11,633 nucleotides of DNA from an uncultured Fretibacterium sp. (lineage in GTDB: Bacteria > Synergistota > Synergistia > Synergistales > Aminobacteriaceae): NCBI GenBank assembly GCA_905373185.1, contig CAJPSE010000034.1, forward strand, positions 1 to 11,633, given 5' to 3'. A model generated the notes under the pieces. The model was not told the origin of the DNA. It was given only the letters and a program-made list of their open reading frames with translations, and did no database searches. Position numbers and translations under genes: made by a program. This document shows positions 1 to 6,816 of the stretch, piece by piece; the first letter of the stretch is position 1, and each line of letters starts with the position of its first letter.

Positions 1-1240
1 AGGCATCGAGGAACGCCTTGACGACCTCCTCCGCCTTGTCGCCGTAAGCCGCCTCGAGCCGCCTGTCCGTCTCCTCCGGGCTCCACGTGTTCTGGTTGTC
101 GAACTGCGCCCACCCCATGTCGCGGAGCTGGTCGACCGCCGTCCACTCCGTGAGGTTCGAGCCGATCAGGAGCGCCACGTCCTTCCCCGCCGCTGCAAAA
201 CCGTCCTTCGTCACGGGACTCGTCGGCAGAAAATCGCCGTCGACCACGGGCTCCCAGTAGAGACCGTAGCCGCCGCCCAGAGGCGCCGGCAGCTTCATCT
301 CCTCGGCGGTCCGCGCAAGCGCCCTGTCCGACGCCCTCACCAACTCCTCGTAGGGCATGGTCTGCAACATCTCGACGTCCCCCGACCCCATCCCCAGCTC
401 CTCAAGGACGTGATCCGTGATCCTCTCGCTGACCTCACGCGAGGTGAAGATCACGCCCATTCGTTCCATCGCACCGCTCTCCACGACGCCGCGCTTGAAC
501 AGGCCCTTCGCCTCCGGCGTCGTCATGAGCGCCAGCACCTTGGCCCCGCCGCCCGACTCGCCGAAGAGCGTGACGTTTTCGGGGTCTCCGCCGAACGGTG
601 CGATGTTGTCGCGAATCCAGCGGAGCGCATCCACCAGGTCCGTGACGCCGACGTTGGCCGAGCGCTTATATTTTTCGCCAAAGCGCGAGAGGTCGAGGTG
701 CCCGACGAGGTTCAGCCTGTGGTTCACCGAGACGACGACCACATCGCCCCTGCGGGCGAGGTTTGCGCCGTCGTAGACCTCCTCGATCGCCGAGGCCCCC
801 GTGGAGAAGCCGCCGCCGTGCAGCCAGACCATCACCGGGCGCTTCCCGCCATCGTCGATGCCGGGCGTCCAGACGTTGAGGTTCTGGCAATTGTTGTCCT
901 GCCTGAAACTTCGCGGCGGGTTGTCCCAGCCGCTGCCCATCCCGCCCGACCATACCTGAGGGGAGATCGGGCCATAGTTGAAGGCCAGCCTTACGCCCTC
1001 CTACGGCGTGACCTTCCCCGCCGGGACGAACCGCTCCTTCGCCTCCGCGTAGGGGACTCCGTGGTAGGTGTAGACGCCGTTTCGCACGTACCCCTGCACC
1101 TCGCCCGATTCGGTACGCACCACCGCGACGCCGGGCCCGGCCGCCGACGTGCCGGCCGCATCTCCGGGCGCAGCCGCCCGGGCCGCAACGCCCTCCATCA
1201 ACCCCGCCGCCAAGGCCAACATCGCAAAAATCTTTCTCAT
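1..1240 (-). pseudogene. Secreted type-B carboxylesterase, interrupted by in-frame TAG; C-terminus off window
   Basis: Alpha/beta-hydrolase of the type-B carboxylesterase (para-nitrobenzyl esterase) family, which hydrolyses carboxylic esters. The start at 1240 has AAAGGAG 7 bases upstream (1248-1254). The protein begins with a Sec signal peptide (MRKIFAMLALAAGLMEG... ending near AAARAAAP), so it is probably exported. Codon 80 (1003-1001) is TAG. Reading straight through in the same frame gives an unbroken protein to the window edge: oxyanion-hole HGGGF at about 141-145, and the nucleophile elbow FGESGGG with Ser229 (554-556). A G-S-N-x-T-E segment near 130-160 may carry the acidic residue. 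The catalytic His would lie beyond position 1; about 412 codons are visible of a usual ~500. The stop sits in KVTP(*)EGVRLAFNYGP, where the family has P-W-E-G-V-R, so TGG to TAG is the simplest explanation. It may be a real nonsense mutation or a sequence error. Third in line after the dehydrogenase, with the inserted element between. Confidence 0.85.
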
Positions 1241-1298
1241 ATCCGCGCTCCTTTAGCTTTCCTCGACGAGACGCCCGCTCCACAGTTTGATGATCTAA

Positions 1299-1314
1299 GG
1301 AAACGCTGATTTAA
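1299..1314 (+). repeat. Left terminal inverted repeat of MITE-like element
   Basis: GGAAACGCTGATTTAA pairs, with two or three mismatches, with the right end at 1502-1518. It is preceded directly by the target copy CTAA at 1295-1298. Confidence 0.7.
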
Positions 1315-1374
1315 TCCATGAAGCACCCCGGTGGTACCCCAGCTTGCCTGTTTTGAGAAGAAGCTTGCCGGGGC

Positions 1375-1420
1375 CGCCGCTATCAGGATAGCGGCGTGGG
1401 GGCTTGGGGGCGAAGCCCCC
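1375..1420 (+). other. Two strong hairpins inside the MITE-like element
   Basis: The first stem is CGCCGCTATC (1375-1384) against GATAGCGGCG (1387-1396), with two bases between the arms. The second is GGGGGCTT (1398-1405) against AAGCCCCC (1413-1420), followed on the plus strand by a TTAATTTTT stretch. Transcribed in either direction they could slow or stop polymerase between the dehydrogenase and the esterase, but on the minus strand no U-tract follows. Confidence 0.5.
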
Positions 1421-1501
1421 ATGTTAATTTTTGGGGAAGCGCTGGAGATTTTTGCCCATAGATGTTTTGCATATTTCTCTTTAGAAAAATATGCGCTTTT
1501 G

Positions 1502-1518
1502 TTTTAATCAGCGCTTCC
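1502..1518 (-). repeat. Right terminal inverted repeat of MITE-like element
   Basis: On the minus strand this reads GGAAGCGCTGATTAAAA, the partner of the left end. The adjoining CTAA (1519-1522) is TTAG on the minus strand and contains the TAG stop of the dehydrogenase gene. Confidence 0.7.
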
Positions 1519-2688
1519 CTAAAAACACTCCTCAAAAATTTTCAGAATTTCCTCGTGCGTCATCCGGCGATAGCTGCCCGGAGCGATGGCGCACGAATCC
1601 GCAATTCGCTCCAGGTCCGTCTCTTCGTTCGCCCCGAGCTGACGGAGCGTCGCGGGCAGGCCGATATCGCCGATGAACTTCGCCAACGCCTCCACTCCGG
1701 CGAGGGCCAATTCCTCATCGCTCTTTCCCTCCGGCGGGATACCCCACACGTTCACGGCGAAACGACGAAATTTTGGGAGCCCGTCCCTGTAGATATGGCG
1801 GTAATAGACGGGGTGCAGGACGGCAAGCCCCTCGCCATGATTGCAGTTCAGGTACGCGCCGAGCTGGTGTTCCATCTGATGGCACTCGAAGTCCATGCGT
1901 TTGCCCAACTTGATAATCCGGTTCTCGCCCATCGTGGACGCCCACAGAAGGTTGCTCCGCGCAACGCCGTCTTTGGGGTCCTTCAGCGCGGCGGGAAGGT
2001 TGCGGATGACGCTCTTCATCAACGCCTCCGAGATGTCGTCCGACACGTTATCCTCGTTGGGCTCGCTGAAGTAGGTCTCCATAACGTGAGACAGGATGTC
2101 GAACCCGCCGGAGGCCGTCTGCTTTGCCGGGACGCTGTAAGTGTAAGCGGGGTCGAGGAGGGCAAATTTTGGGTTGCACGCAGGATAGTCCCGGCCGGTC
2201 TTGACCTTCAACCCCTCATTCGTGATGACGGCACCCCCGTTCATCTCGCTGCCCGTCCCCGCGACGGTCACGACCACGCCAAGCGGCAGGAGCTCGAAGT
2301 CGATGACGCCGGGCTTGGCCCAGAACTCGCTCCAGACGTCGCCATCGTAGACCGCCGCCAGGGAGATGGCCTTGCAGCAGTCCATCACCGACCCACCGCC
2401 CGCACCGAGGATCAGGCCGATACGTTCGGCCCTCGCCAGGGCCGCGCCCTCCATCACCTTCGCGTAGGTCGGGTTCGCCATGATGCCGGTGAACTCCACG
2501 ACGTTCCTTCCTGCACCCTTCAGGACCTCCATGATGTCCTCATAGGCGCCGTTCCTCTTGATGGAGCCGCCGCCGTAAGCCAACATCACATCGCCCCTGT
2601 ACTCCGCGAGCAGGCGGGGCAGATGTTCCTTCACGCACCCCTCCCCAAAATACACCTTTGTCGAATTTTCAAAGACAAATTTGTTCAT
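1519..2688 (-). CDS. Iron-type alcohol/aldehyde dehydrogenase (YqhD/butanol dehydrogenase group)
   Basis: NAD(P)H-dependent reduction of aldehydes to alcohols, cytoplasmic, group III metal-dependent alcohol dehydrogenase. The 389 residues match the family's usual length. Visible motifs: AYGGGSIKRNG (37-47), GAGGGSVMDCCK (95-106) of the dinucleotide fold, and GTGSEMN (144-150). Metal ligands appear as D197, H201, H270 and H284, each shifted by three from the D194/H198/H267/H281 set of E. coli YqhD. The GGGS-I-K-R-N-G form suggests NADPH preference (inference). ATG at 2688 has GGAGGA just upstream (about 2697-2703). It starts 56 bases after the aldo/keto reductase stop on the same strand, so the two are probably one operon. 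The stop codon TAG (1519-1521) coincides with the target duplication of the adjoining mobile element; the reading frame survived the insertion. The preferred aldehyde cannot be read from sequence. Confidence 0.93.
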   Translation of the reverse strand: MNKFVFENSTKVYFGEGCVKEHLPRLLAEYRGDVMLAYGGGSIKRNGAYEDIMEVLKGAGRNVVEFTGIMANPTYAKVMEGAALARAERIGLILGAGGGSVMDCCKAISLAAVYDGDVWSEFWAKPGVIDFELLPLGVVVTVAGTGSEMNGGAVITNEGLKVKTGRDYPACNPKFALLDPAYTYSVPAKQTASGGFDILSHVMETYFSEPNEDNVSDDISEALMKSVIRNLPAALKDPKDGVARSNLLWASTMGENRIIKLGKRMDFECHQMEHQLGAYLNCNHGEGLAVLHPVYYRHIYRDGLPKFRRFAVNVWGIPPEGKSDEELALAGVEALAKFIGDIGLPATLRQLGANEETDLERIADSCAIAPGSYRRMTHEEILKIFEECF

Positions 2689-2744
2689 GGCTCGTTCCTC
2701 CGATGCGTCCGACGCCTTTCCCGGAGCGTCCGACGCCGCCCGCC

Positions 2745-3602
2745 TCAGTCGTGGATTTTCAGCCCGTGAAGCATCTTCACGAAGGCGGGGTCGCCGTGGT
2801 CCACGATCTCGCTGTGCCCCAAGTCCATCTTCGCGATCGCTCCCATCTCGTCGTCCGTCAGGGCAAAATCCCAGATGTCGAAGTTCTCAGCCATGCGATC
2901 CCTGTGGACGGACTTGGGGATGACGGAGACCCCGCGCTGGACGTTCCAGCGCAGCGCCACCTGCGCGGGCGACTTGCCGTATCGTTCCCCGATCCCGGCG
3001 AGCACCGCATGGGTAAAGATGCCGTGCTTCCCCTCCGCCAGGGGGCCCCACGCCTGGGGATGCACCCCATACGCCCTCATGTTTTCGAGCGCCGCCGCCT
3101 GCGCGAAAAACGGGTGCAGCTCCACCTGATTCACCGCCGGGACCGTGCCGGCCGTCTCGCAGAGGTCCGCGAGGACGGCGGGATAGAAGTTCGCCACCCC
3201 GATGGCCCGCGTCACCCCCTGCCGGCACATCTCCTCCATCGCGCGGTACGCGCCGTGGTAGTCCCCCATCGGCTGATGAACGAGATAGAGGTCCACATGC
3301 TCGAGCCCCAGCTTCTCCAACGAGGATCGCAGGGCCGATTTCGCGCCCTCGTAACTCGCGTCCTGCACCCAGAGCTTCGTCGTCACGAACAGCTCCTCGC
3401 GGGGCAGTCCGCTTCTTCGGATCGCCGCACCCACCGCCTCCTCGTTGCCGTACACGGCCGCGGTGTCGATCAGCCGGTAACCGGCTTCGAGGGCTTCGAG
3501 CACGACGTGCTCGCACTCGTCCCGATCCGGTATCTGAAAGACCCCGAACCCCTCCAAGGGCATCGTGACCCCGTTGTTCAGCTTCACGTATTCCATAGCC
3601 AT
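2745..3602 (-). CDS. Aldo/keto reductase (2,5-diketogluconate reductase-like)
   Basis: NADPH-dependent carbonyl reductase of the aldo/keto reductase superfamily, acting in the cytoplasm on aldehydes and ketones. From the chosen start the protein has 285 residues, a normal length. The catalytic tetrad is visible as D46, Y51, K76 and H109 ([24 protein letters not shown]). The cofactor-binding VIPKS is at 227-231. The frame is open to 3722, but a start there would lie inside the putative promoter and lacks a ribosome-binding site. GAGGAGG at 3611-3617 lies 8 bases before ATG at 3602; ATGs at 3608 and 3596 are alternatives (MAMAME). First gene of a run with the iron-type dehydrogenase. The same two enzyme families form the yqhD-dkgA aldehyde-reductase operon of E. 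coli, so a role in reactive-aldehyde removal is likely. Confidence 0.92.
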   Translation of the reverse strand: MAMEYVKLNNGVTMPLEGFGVFQIPDRDECEHVVLEALEAGYRLIDTAAVYGNEEAVGAAIRRSGLPREELFVTTKLWVQDASYEGAKSALRSSLEKLGLEHVDLYLVHQPMGDYHGAYRAMEEMCRQGVTRAIGVANFYPAVLADLCETAGTVPAVNQVELHPFFAQAAALENMRAYGVHPQAWGPLAEGKHGIFTHAVLAGIGERYGKSPAQVALRWNVQRGVSVIPKSVHRDRMAENFDIWDFALTDDEMGAIAKMDLGHSEIVDHGDPAFVKMLHGLKIHD

Positions 3603-3618
3603 AGCCATCGCCTCCTCG

Positions 3619-3645
3619 ATAGTTGAAAGTACCATAGTTGAAAGT
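3619..3645 (-). repeat. Tandem 12-bp repeat in leader of the aldo/keto reductase gene
   Basis: ATAGTTGAAAGT occurs at 3619-3630 and again at 3634-3645, separated by ACC (15-bp period). It lies directly upstream of the ribosome-binding site at 3611-3617, inside the presumed mRNA leader. It could be a slippage duplication or a regulator site; the sequence does not decide. Confidence 0.6.
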
Positions 3646-3729
3646 GCCTCGGTCTTGCGGACCTCGTCGGCCGAACCGAAACTCGAGTAAATATGACGGC
3701 TCCCGAAACTGCGTTTTGTCATAGTATAG

Positions 3730-3760
3730 ATTCTACAAACCGGTTGTCGCTATCGGTCAA
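3730..3760 (-). promoter_or_regulatory. Putative promoter of the reductase/dehydrogenase operon, 19-bp spacer
   Basis: On the minus strand, TTGACC (3755-3760) and TAGAAT (3730-3735) are separated by 19 bases. A spacer two bases too long is typical of promoters activated by MerR-family regulators. The spacer holds the palindrome AACCGGTT (3738-3745). An alternative -10, TATACT (3723-3728), has no good -35. No MerR gene lies in the window. Confidence 0.45.
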
Positions 3761-3877
3761 GCGCGCTTTTTACGAAACACGGAGGGGACCGGGTTGTCAG
3801 GCCAAGTGCAACAGGCAAATTCTCGAAGTTCCTCAAAAGCTGTTCTCCTCTCTGGAGTTCCTGGAGTCCCAAATGCC

Positions 3878-3905
3878 AGCACCTCCCAAACCCGTGGGAG
3901 GCGCT
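3878..3905 (+). other. Conserved hairpin upstream of AAA-ATPase-like gene (copy 1)
   Basis: Arms at 3878-3888 (AGCACCTCCCA) and 3895-3905 (TGGGAGGCGCT) pair over 11 positions with one A-C mismatch; the loop is AACCCG. The copy at 10980-11007 pairs at all 11, with the loop-closing A-T replaced by G-C. A short second stem, GTGAA/TTCAC at 3908-3912/3921-3925, follows. No U-tract follows, so it is not a canonical intrinsic terminator. It lies upstream of the likely promoter. Confidence 0.7.
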
Positions 3906-3956
3906 GAGTGAATGAGGGCCTTCACAATCCCCCTTCCATCTCTGCCAGAACATCTC

Positions 3957-3965
3957 TGCTAGAAT
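3957..3965 (+). promoter_or_regulatory. Extended -10 promoter of the AAA-ATPase-like gene (copy 1)
   Basis: TGC-TAGAAT is an extended -10 (TGn plus -10) about 40 bases before the GTG start, and is conserved as TGT-TAGAAT in copy 2. In copy 2 TTCACA sits 19 bases upstream; here the 14-bp duplication moves it to 33 bases and creates a weaker CAGAAC at the 19-base position. Confidence 0.5.
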
Positions 3966-4004
3966 TGGGGGCATAGAAAACCCGTTGGGGAGAGGTGACG
4001 AACG

Positions 4005-5579
4005 GTGAGTAAAGAGCTTCAGACCCTGCCCATAGGCATCCAGAGCTTCGAGATGCTGCGCCGGGATGGGCTGCTCTATGTTGACAAGACCCATCGGCTT
4101 CAGGAAATCGTCTCGAGCGGAAGACGGTACTTCCTGTCCCGCCCTCGGCGGTTCGGCAAGTCGTTGACGCTCTCGACGCTCGATGCGATGTTCCGGGGGA
4201 AGGTCGAGCTGTTCAAGGGCCTGGCCGCCGAGGGGTGGGTGGCGGAGCAGGCCAAGCGCCCAGCGCCCGTGCTGCGGCTCGACATGAGCACGATGGATGT
4301 GCGGGACGTCGCATGCTTCGAGAAGAACCTCGTGGCGGAGCTTACCGACCGGAGCCGCAGGCACGGGATAACGTTGACCCGAAGCGATGCCGACGAGCCT
4401 GGGGGCGCCTTCAAGGGGATGATCTCCGGGCTTTACGACCAGGGTGGGCCGGTCGTCGTGCTGATCGACGAGTACGACAAGCCTATCCTGGACAAAATTG
4501 GCGATTTGGAGGCGGCGGAGGCCATGCGCGGTGCGCTCCGCGCCTTCTACACCGTGCTGAAGGGCTGCGACGAATACCTCCGTTTCGTGATGCTGACCGG
4601 AATCTCCAAGTTCACGAAGACAGGCGTCTTCTCCGCCATGAACAACCTGCGGGACATCTCCATGGTGGAGGAGTTTGGCGACATCGTGGGCTACACTCAG
4701 GAGGAGCTCGAGGCCGACTTTGCCGGCTGGATTGGTGCCGCCGCCGAAAAGATGAACGTGACGCGGGAAGCGTTGCTGAAACGCATGAAGGACTATTACG
4801 ACGGCTTTTGCTTCGACGGCGTGACCCGGCTCTACAACCCCTTCTCGATCCTCAACTTCCTGGCCGACAGGAAGTTCAAAAACTACTGGTATCACTCGGG
4901 CTCCCCTACGTTCATCCTCTCCTATCTGCGCAGCCACGGGATCGACGACCCGGAGGTCTACCGGCACAAAAGCGTCCCCGCCGACTTCGCGGACAGCCAG
5001 GAGATCGAGCGGGCCAAGCCGGAGAGTTTTCTCTTCCAGAGCGGCTACCTGACCATCGAATCCGCGGAGGAGCAGGAGCTGACTCTGGACTATCCCAACC
5101 GGGAGGTGCTGGACTCCATCTCGCGCCTGTACCTGGATAACGTCTATCGAGTGGAGGGCTTCACGGCTCTGGGCTCGAATCTCTGGCGCGCGTTGAAGGA
5201 CGGGGATATCGAGGGGGTGGTCAGGTTGTACAACACCGCGCTGGCCGGCATCCCCTACCAGGACTTCACCCAACAGAACGAGTCCCTGTACCGCTCCCTG
5301 TTTTTGATGCTCCTGCGTGGGGCTGGGGTTACCGCTCAGGGGGAGGTACCGACGAACCGTGGACGGAGCGACGTCCTGGTCCTTTTCTCGAGCCGCGCGG
5401 TGGTGCTGGAGTTCAAGCTGGCACGGAGCGCGAGCGAGATCGCAAGGCTTCGGGACGAGGGGCGGAAGCAGATCGAGGAGAAGGGCTATGTGAAGCCTTA
5501 CGACGGAGAAGGGCGCGCCGTGACGTCCGCGGTCATCGTCGTCGATGTAAAAAAGCGCACGGCGCTCGTCTGCTTGTAG
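4005..5579 (+). CDS. AAA-ATPase-like protein with C-terminal PD-(D/E)XK nuclease-like domain (DUF1703 family)
   Basis: A 524-residue protein with an N-terminal AAA-ATPase-like domain and a C-terminal PD-(D/E)XK nuclease-like domain, the layout of the widespread multi-copy AAA-ATPase_like/DUF1703 family, whose function is not established. Visible: Walker A variant RPRRFGKS (46-53), Walker B VVVLIDEYD (150-158), TGISKF (198-203), YDGFCF (265-270). The nuclease-like core is GRSDVLVLF (453-461) then VVLEFK (466-471), giving D456 and E469-x-K471. Start is GTG at 4005 with GGAGAGG nine bases upstream; the second copy uses the same GTG. It has its own conserved upstream module. Length is normal and the key residues are intact, so it is probably functional. 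ATP binding and nuclease chemistry are inferred from motifs; defence, mobile-element and housekeeping roles have not been distinguished for the family. Confidence 0.92.
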   Translation: MSKELQTLPIGIQSFEMLRRDGLLYVDKTHRLQEIVSSGRRYFLSRPRRFGKSLTLSTLDAMFRGKVELFKGLAAEGWVAEQAKRPAPVLRLDMSTMDVRDVACFEKNLVAELTDRSRRHGITLTRSDADEPGGAFKGMISGLYDQGGPVVVLIDEYDKPILDKIGDLEAAEAMRGALRAFYTVLKGCDEYLRFVMLTGISKFTKTGVFSAMNNLRDISMVEEFGDIVGYTQEELEADFAGWIGAAAEKMNVTREALLKRMKDYYDGFCFDGVTRLYNPFSILNFLADRKFKNYWYHSGSPTFILSYLRSHGIDDPEVYRHKSVPADFADSQEIERAKPESFLFQSGYLTIESAEEQELTLDYPNREVLDSISRLYLDNVYRVEGFTALGSNLWRALKDGDIEGVVRLYNTALAGIPYQDFTQQNESLYRSLFLMLLRGAGVTAQGEVPTNRGRSDVLVLFSSRAVVLEFKLARSASEIARLRDEGRKQIEEKGYVKPYDGEGRAVTSAVIVVDVKKRTALVCL

Positions 5580-5602
5580 GAGGGGCACACAGAGGGGGAA
5601 AA

Positions 5603-5767
5603 ATGTCCCGAGAGATCAGCTCATTCCGCATCCGAAGGCTCAAAAACCTGCTGTTGCTTCTGCGCGAGCGGTGGGCGCAAGGCGTGGAGACCGGCACGAT
5701 CCTGAACCGCTGCGAGCATTCGAGCCGCCGGCGGTTGCCTTTGGATTGTAAATCCAAGAATTCTTAA
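5603..5767 (+). CDS. Small basic hypothetical protein, 54 residues
   Basis: A short reading frame beginning MSREISSFRIRRLKNLL, with AGAGGGGG five to ten bases before ATG, starting 23 bases after the AAA-ATPase-like stop on the same strand. It is rich in Arg and Leu, with a probable amphipathic helix at about 9-22 (RIRRLKNLLLLLRE), and has no motif I recognise. Good spacing and ribosome-binding site favour co-translation with the upstream gene. Against it, the 3' end (about 5735-5767) runs into inverted repeats next to the compositional boundary, so the end may be an accident of a junction. It is real only if it recurs after other copies of the family. Confidence 0.4.
   Translation: MSREISSFRIRRLKNLLLLLRERWAQGVETGTILNRCEHSSRRRLPLDCKSKNS
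5742..5765. other. Inverted repeats at the convergent gene boundary
   Basis: A perfect stem TTGGA/TCCAA around the loop TTGTAAA (about 5740-5756) is followed by the palindrome AAGAATTCTT (5756-5765). They lie between the convergent plus-strand small ORF and the AraC gene, where base composition changes. They could be a weak bidirectional terminator; no clear T-run follows on either strand. Confidence 0.35.
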
Positions 5768-5769
5768 AA

Positions 5770-6726
5770 TCATTTCATCCCCAGCAACTTTTGTATCACG
5801 GCGGGCGTGTCCCCGAAGGTCTGCCGGAAAACCGCATAGAAATTGCTGATGCCGTTATAGCCAACCTCCTTCGCCACCTCCTGAATGGAAAGGGTGTCGT
5901 CCTCCAGCAGATCAAGGGCGCGTTCCATGCGCAGGGTGCGGACGTATTCCGCAACGCTTTTCCCCTCGGTCAGCCGGAAGCCCTTTTGCAGCTTGTTCTT
6001 GTTGACGCCGACCTTCCTACAAAGGTCAATAACGGCAGGTGGGTGCTCCAGGCTGGCTTGCAGAATGGCCTTTGCCTTTTCTACCGCGTGGATCTCATTC
6101 TCGTCGAGATAGACCGGCGGCTGCGAGGATAGCTGCTGCACAAGGTCGATCAGATAGCCCGCGGCTTCCAGTCCCAATCCTCTCAGCCAGGTATCAAAAG
6201 CAAGTCCTGTCAGGCGACATTGCTCAATGCGGCGATAGATGGACACCAGCTCCGGCGCATGAAGGTCTGCGCCGTGAATCGTGTTTTTTGCATCCCTCCA
6301 GAAGCTGTCATAAAGCGGAATGCTGTTCTCCGTGAAAAACGCTTCCTGAAAATACAGCCCTTGAAACCGCAGCCGTTGCCCTCCGGGAACTTTCATAAAA
6401 AATGGGATGGGCGAATCAAAGACAAAGCAGTTGACACCCGCACCAAAGTGAATCGTCTGATCCCTCTGCGTGTAGACTTCCACCGAGCCCTGCTCACTCA
6501 GACCGATCCCCACATACCGCTGACGGAACTGGCTGCGGATGATCGTATCCTGCGGATAGGTAAAGTCTGCGTCCGCTGCGGAAAAGCCGTGCAGATCGCC
6601 CCAGAAGCAGACCTTGGAGTGCTGCCTCGGAAACACATAGCAAAAGCCGTTTGCCGTGTCCTTCCGCAAGCCGCCAAGCGATATATAGAAGGTCAGAATT
6701 TCTTCGATGCTGTGTATTGTAACCAT
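5770..6726 (-). CDS. AraC-family transcriptional regulator (PchR/YbtA-like)
   Basis: DNA-binding regulator with an N-terminal sensing region and a C-terminal double helix-turn-helix. From ATG at 6726 it has 318 residues. The first HTH lies at about 231-252 (AVIDLCRKVGVNKNKLQKGF) and the second at 279-300 (LSIQEVAKEVGY...FYAVFRQTFG). The VGVNKNKLQKGF style of first HTH resembles the siderophore regulators PchR and YbtA, and the divergent neighbour is an exporter-fold ABC pair, fitting that theme (inference). The frame is open to a TTG at 6822, but that codon lies upstream of the likely promoter; 6726 has only a weak purine-rich site (AAGGGAAG) upstream. A 15-bp direct repeat in its leader is a likely autoregulatory operator. 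It ends convergently with the small ORF. Lower GC than the left flank. Confidence 0.88.
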   Translation of the reverse strand: MVTIHSIEEILTFYISLGGLRKDTANGFCYVFPRQHSKVCFWGDLHGFSAADADFTYPQDTIIRSQFRQRYVGIGLSEQGSVEVYTQRDQTIHFGAGVNCFVFDSPIPFFMKVPGGQRLRFQGLYFQEAFFTENSIPLYDSFWRDAKNTIHGADLHAPELVSIYRRIEQCRLTGLAFDTWLRGLGLEAAGYLIDLVQQLSSQPPVYLDENEIHAVEKAKAILQASLEHPPAVIDLCRKVGVNKNKLQKGFRLTEGKSVAEYVRTLRMERALDLLEDDTLSIQEVAKEVGYNGISNFYAVFRQTFGDTPAVIQKLLGMK

Positions 6727-6741
6727 CTCGTCGCTCTTCCC

Positions 6742-6776
6742 TTTCTGTTTTGGCACATCGTTTTCTGTTTTGGCAC
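6742..6776 (-). promoter_or_regulatory. Direct-repeat candidate operator in the AraC leader
   Basis: On the minus strand GTGCCAAAACAGAAA occurs twice, exactly (6762-6776 and 6742-6756), with a 20-bp period, close to two helical turns. Direct half-sites at this spacing are usual for AraC-family proteins. They fall between the putative -10 and the ATG, a position suited to autorepression. Confidence 0.6.
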
Positions 6777-6788
6777 GAATTTCGGTTA

Positions 6789-6816
6789 AGTGTAGCAACT
6801 TTTGAATGAAATTCAA
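6789..6816 (-). promoter_or_regulatory. Putative promoter of the AraC-family gene
   Basis: On the minus strand TTGAAT (6811-6816), a 16-base spacer and TACACT (6789-6794); the TGC just before the -10 makes it an extended -10. An inverted repeat TTGAAT-GAA-ATTCAA (6802-6816) overlaps the -35. Confidence 0.5.

Larger units (their letters stand above)
1295..1522. mobile_element. 220-bp MITE-like element with CTAA target duplication (IS5-type)
   Basis: The element spans 1299-1518. Its left end GGAAACGCTGATTTAA (1299-1314) matches, as an imperfect inverted repeat, the right end whose reverse complement is GGAAGCGCTGATTAAAA (1502-1518). CTAA lies directly outside both ends (1295-1298 and 1519-1522), fitting the YTAR target duplication known for IS5-family elements. 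No transposase is present. The interior is hairpin-rich: a 10-bp perfect stem at 1375-1384/1387-1396, an 8-bp G/C stem at 1398-1405/1413-1420, and an 8-bp AT stem at 1469-1476/1487-1494. A second copy of the end motif, GGGAAGCGCTG at about 1434-1444, is internal. I read it as a non-autonomous element that would need a transposase supplied from elsewhere. The family assignment rests on the target site and the short ends only. Confidence 0.75.
3789..4252 (+). repeat. Direct repeat copy 1: leader module plus start of AAA-ATPase-like gene
   Basis: Closely similar to 10900-11340. The shared part runs from CCGGG-TTGTCAGGCCAAGTGC through a hairpin, the extended -10, the ribosome-binding site and about the first 80 codons of the gene. 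Copy 1 carries an extra 14 bases from a tandem duplication (3937-3950 and 3951-3964, 13 of 14 identical). A second shared block starts near 4431 around Walker B. Confidence 0.9.

Noticed and set aside
410..1309. Plus-strand open frame of 299 codons across the esterase
   Set aside because: Arg/His/Pro-rich composition typical of a GC-rich antisense frame; the minus strand encodes clear esterase motifs.
1462..2769. Plus-strand open frame of 435 codons opposite the dehydrogenase
   Set aside because: Antisense shadow of a gene with all metal-binding and cofactor motifs intact.
2658..3626. Plus-strand open frame opposite the aldo/keto reductase
   Set aside because: Antisense shadow; the minus strand carries the complete catalytic tetrad.
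3603..3722. Longer aldo/keto reductase start at 3722
   Set aside because: No ribosome-binding site, the start would overlap the putative promoter region, and the family does not have this N-terminal extension; GAGGAGG points to 3602.
3789..3905. CRISPR or terminator interpretation of the repeated leader hairpins
   Set aside because: Only two copies 7 kb apart, no spacer array, and no T-run after the stem.
3750..5588. 612-residue open frame on the minus strand
   Set aside because: It is antisense to the complete AAA-ATPase-like gene; its length comes from high GC, it has no family motif, and the plus-strand frame shows Walker and nuclease motifs.
5735..5765. tRNA-Tyr-like anticodon arm (TTGGA, loop TTGTAAA, TCCAA) near the compositional boundary, suggesting a tRNA-derived attachment site
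   Set aside because: Only the five-pair stem and seven-base loop fit. No acceptor stem, D arm, variable arm or T arm with GGTTCGA is seen around it, so it is kept only as an inverted repeat.
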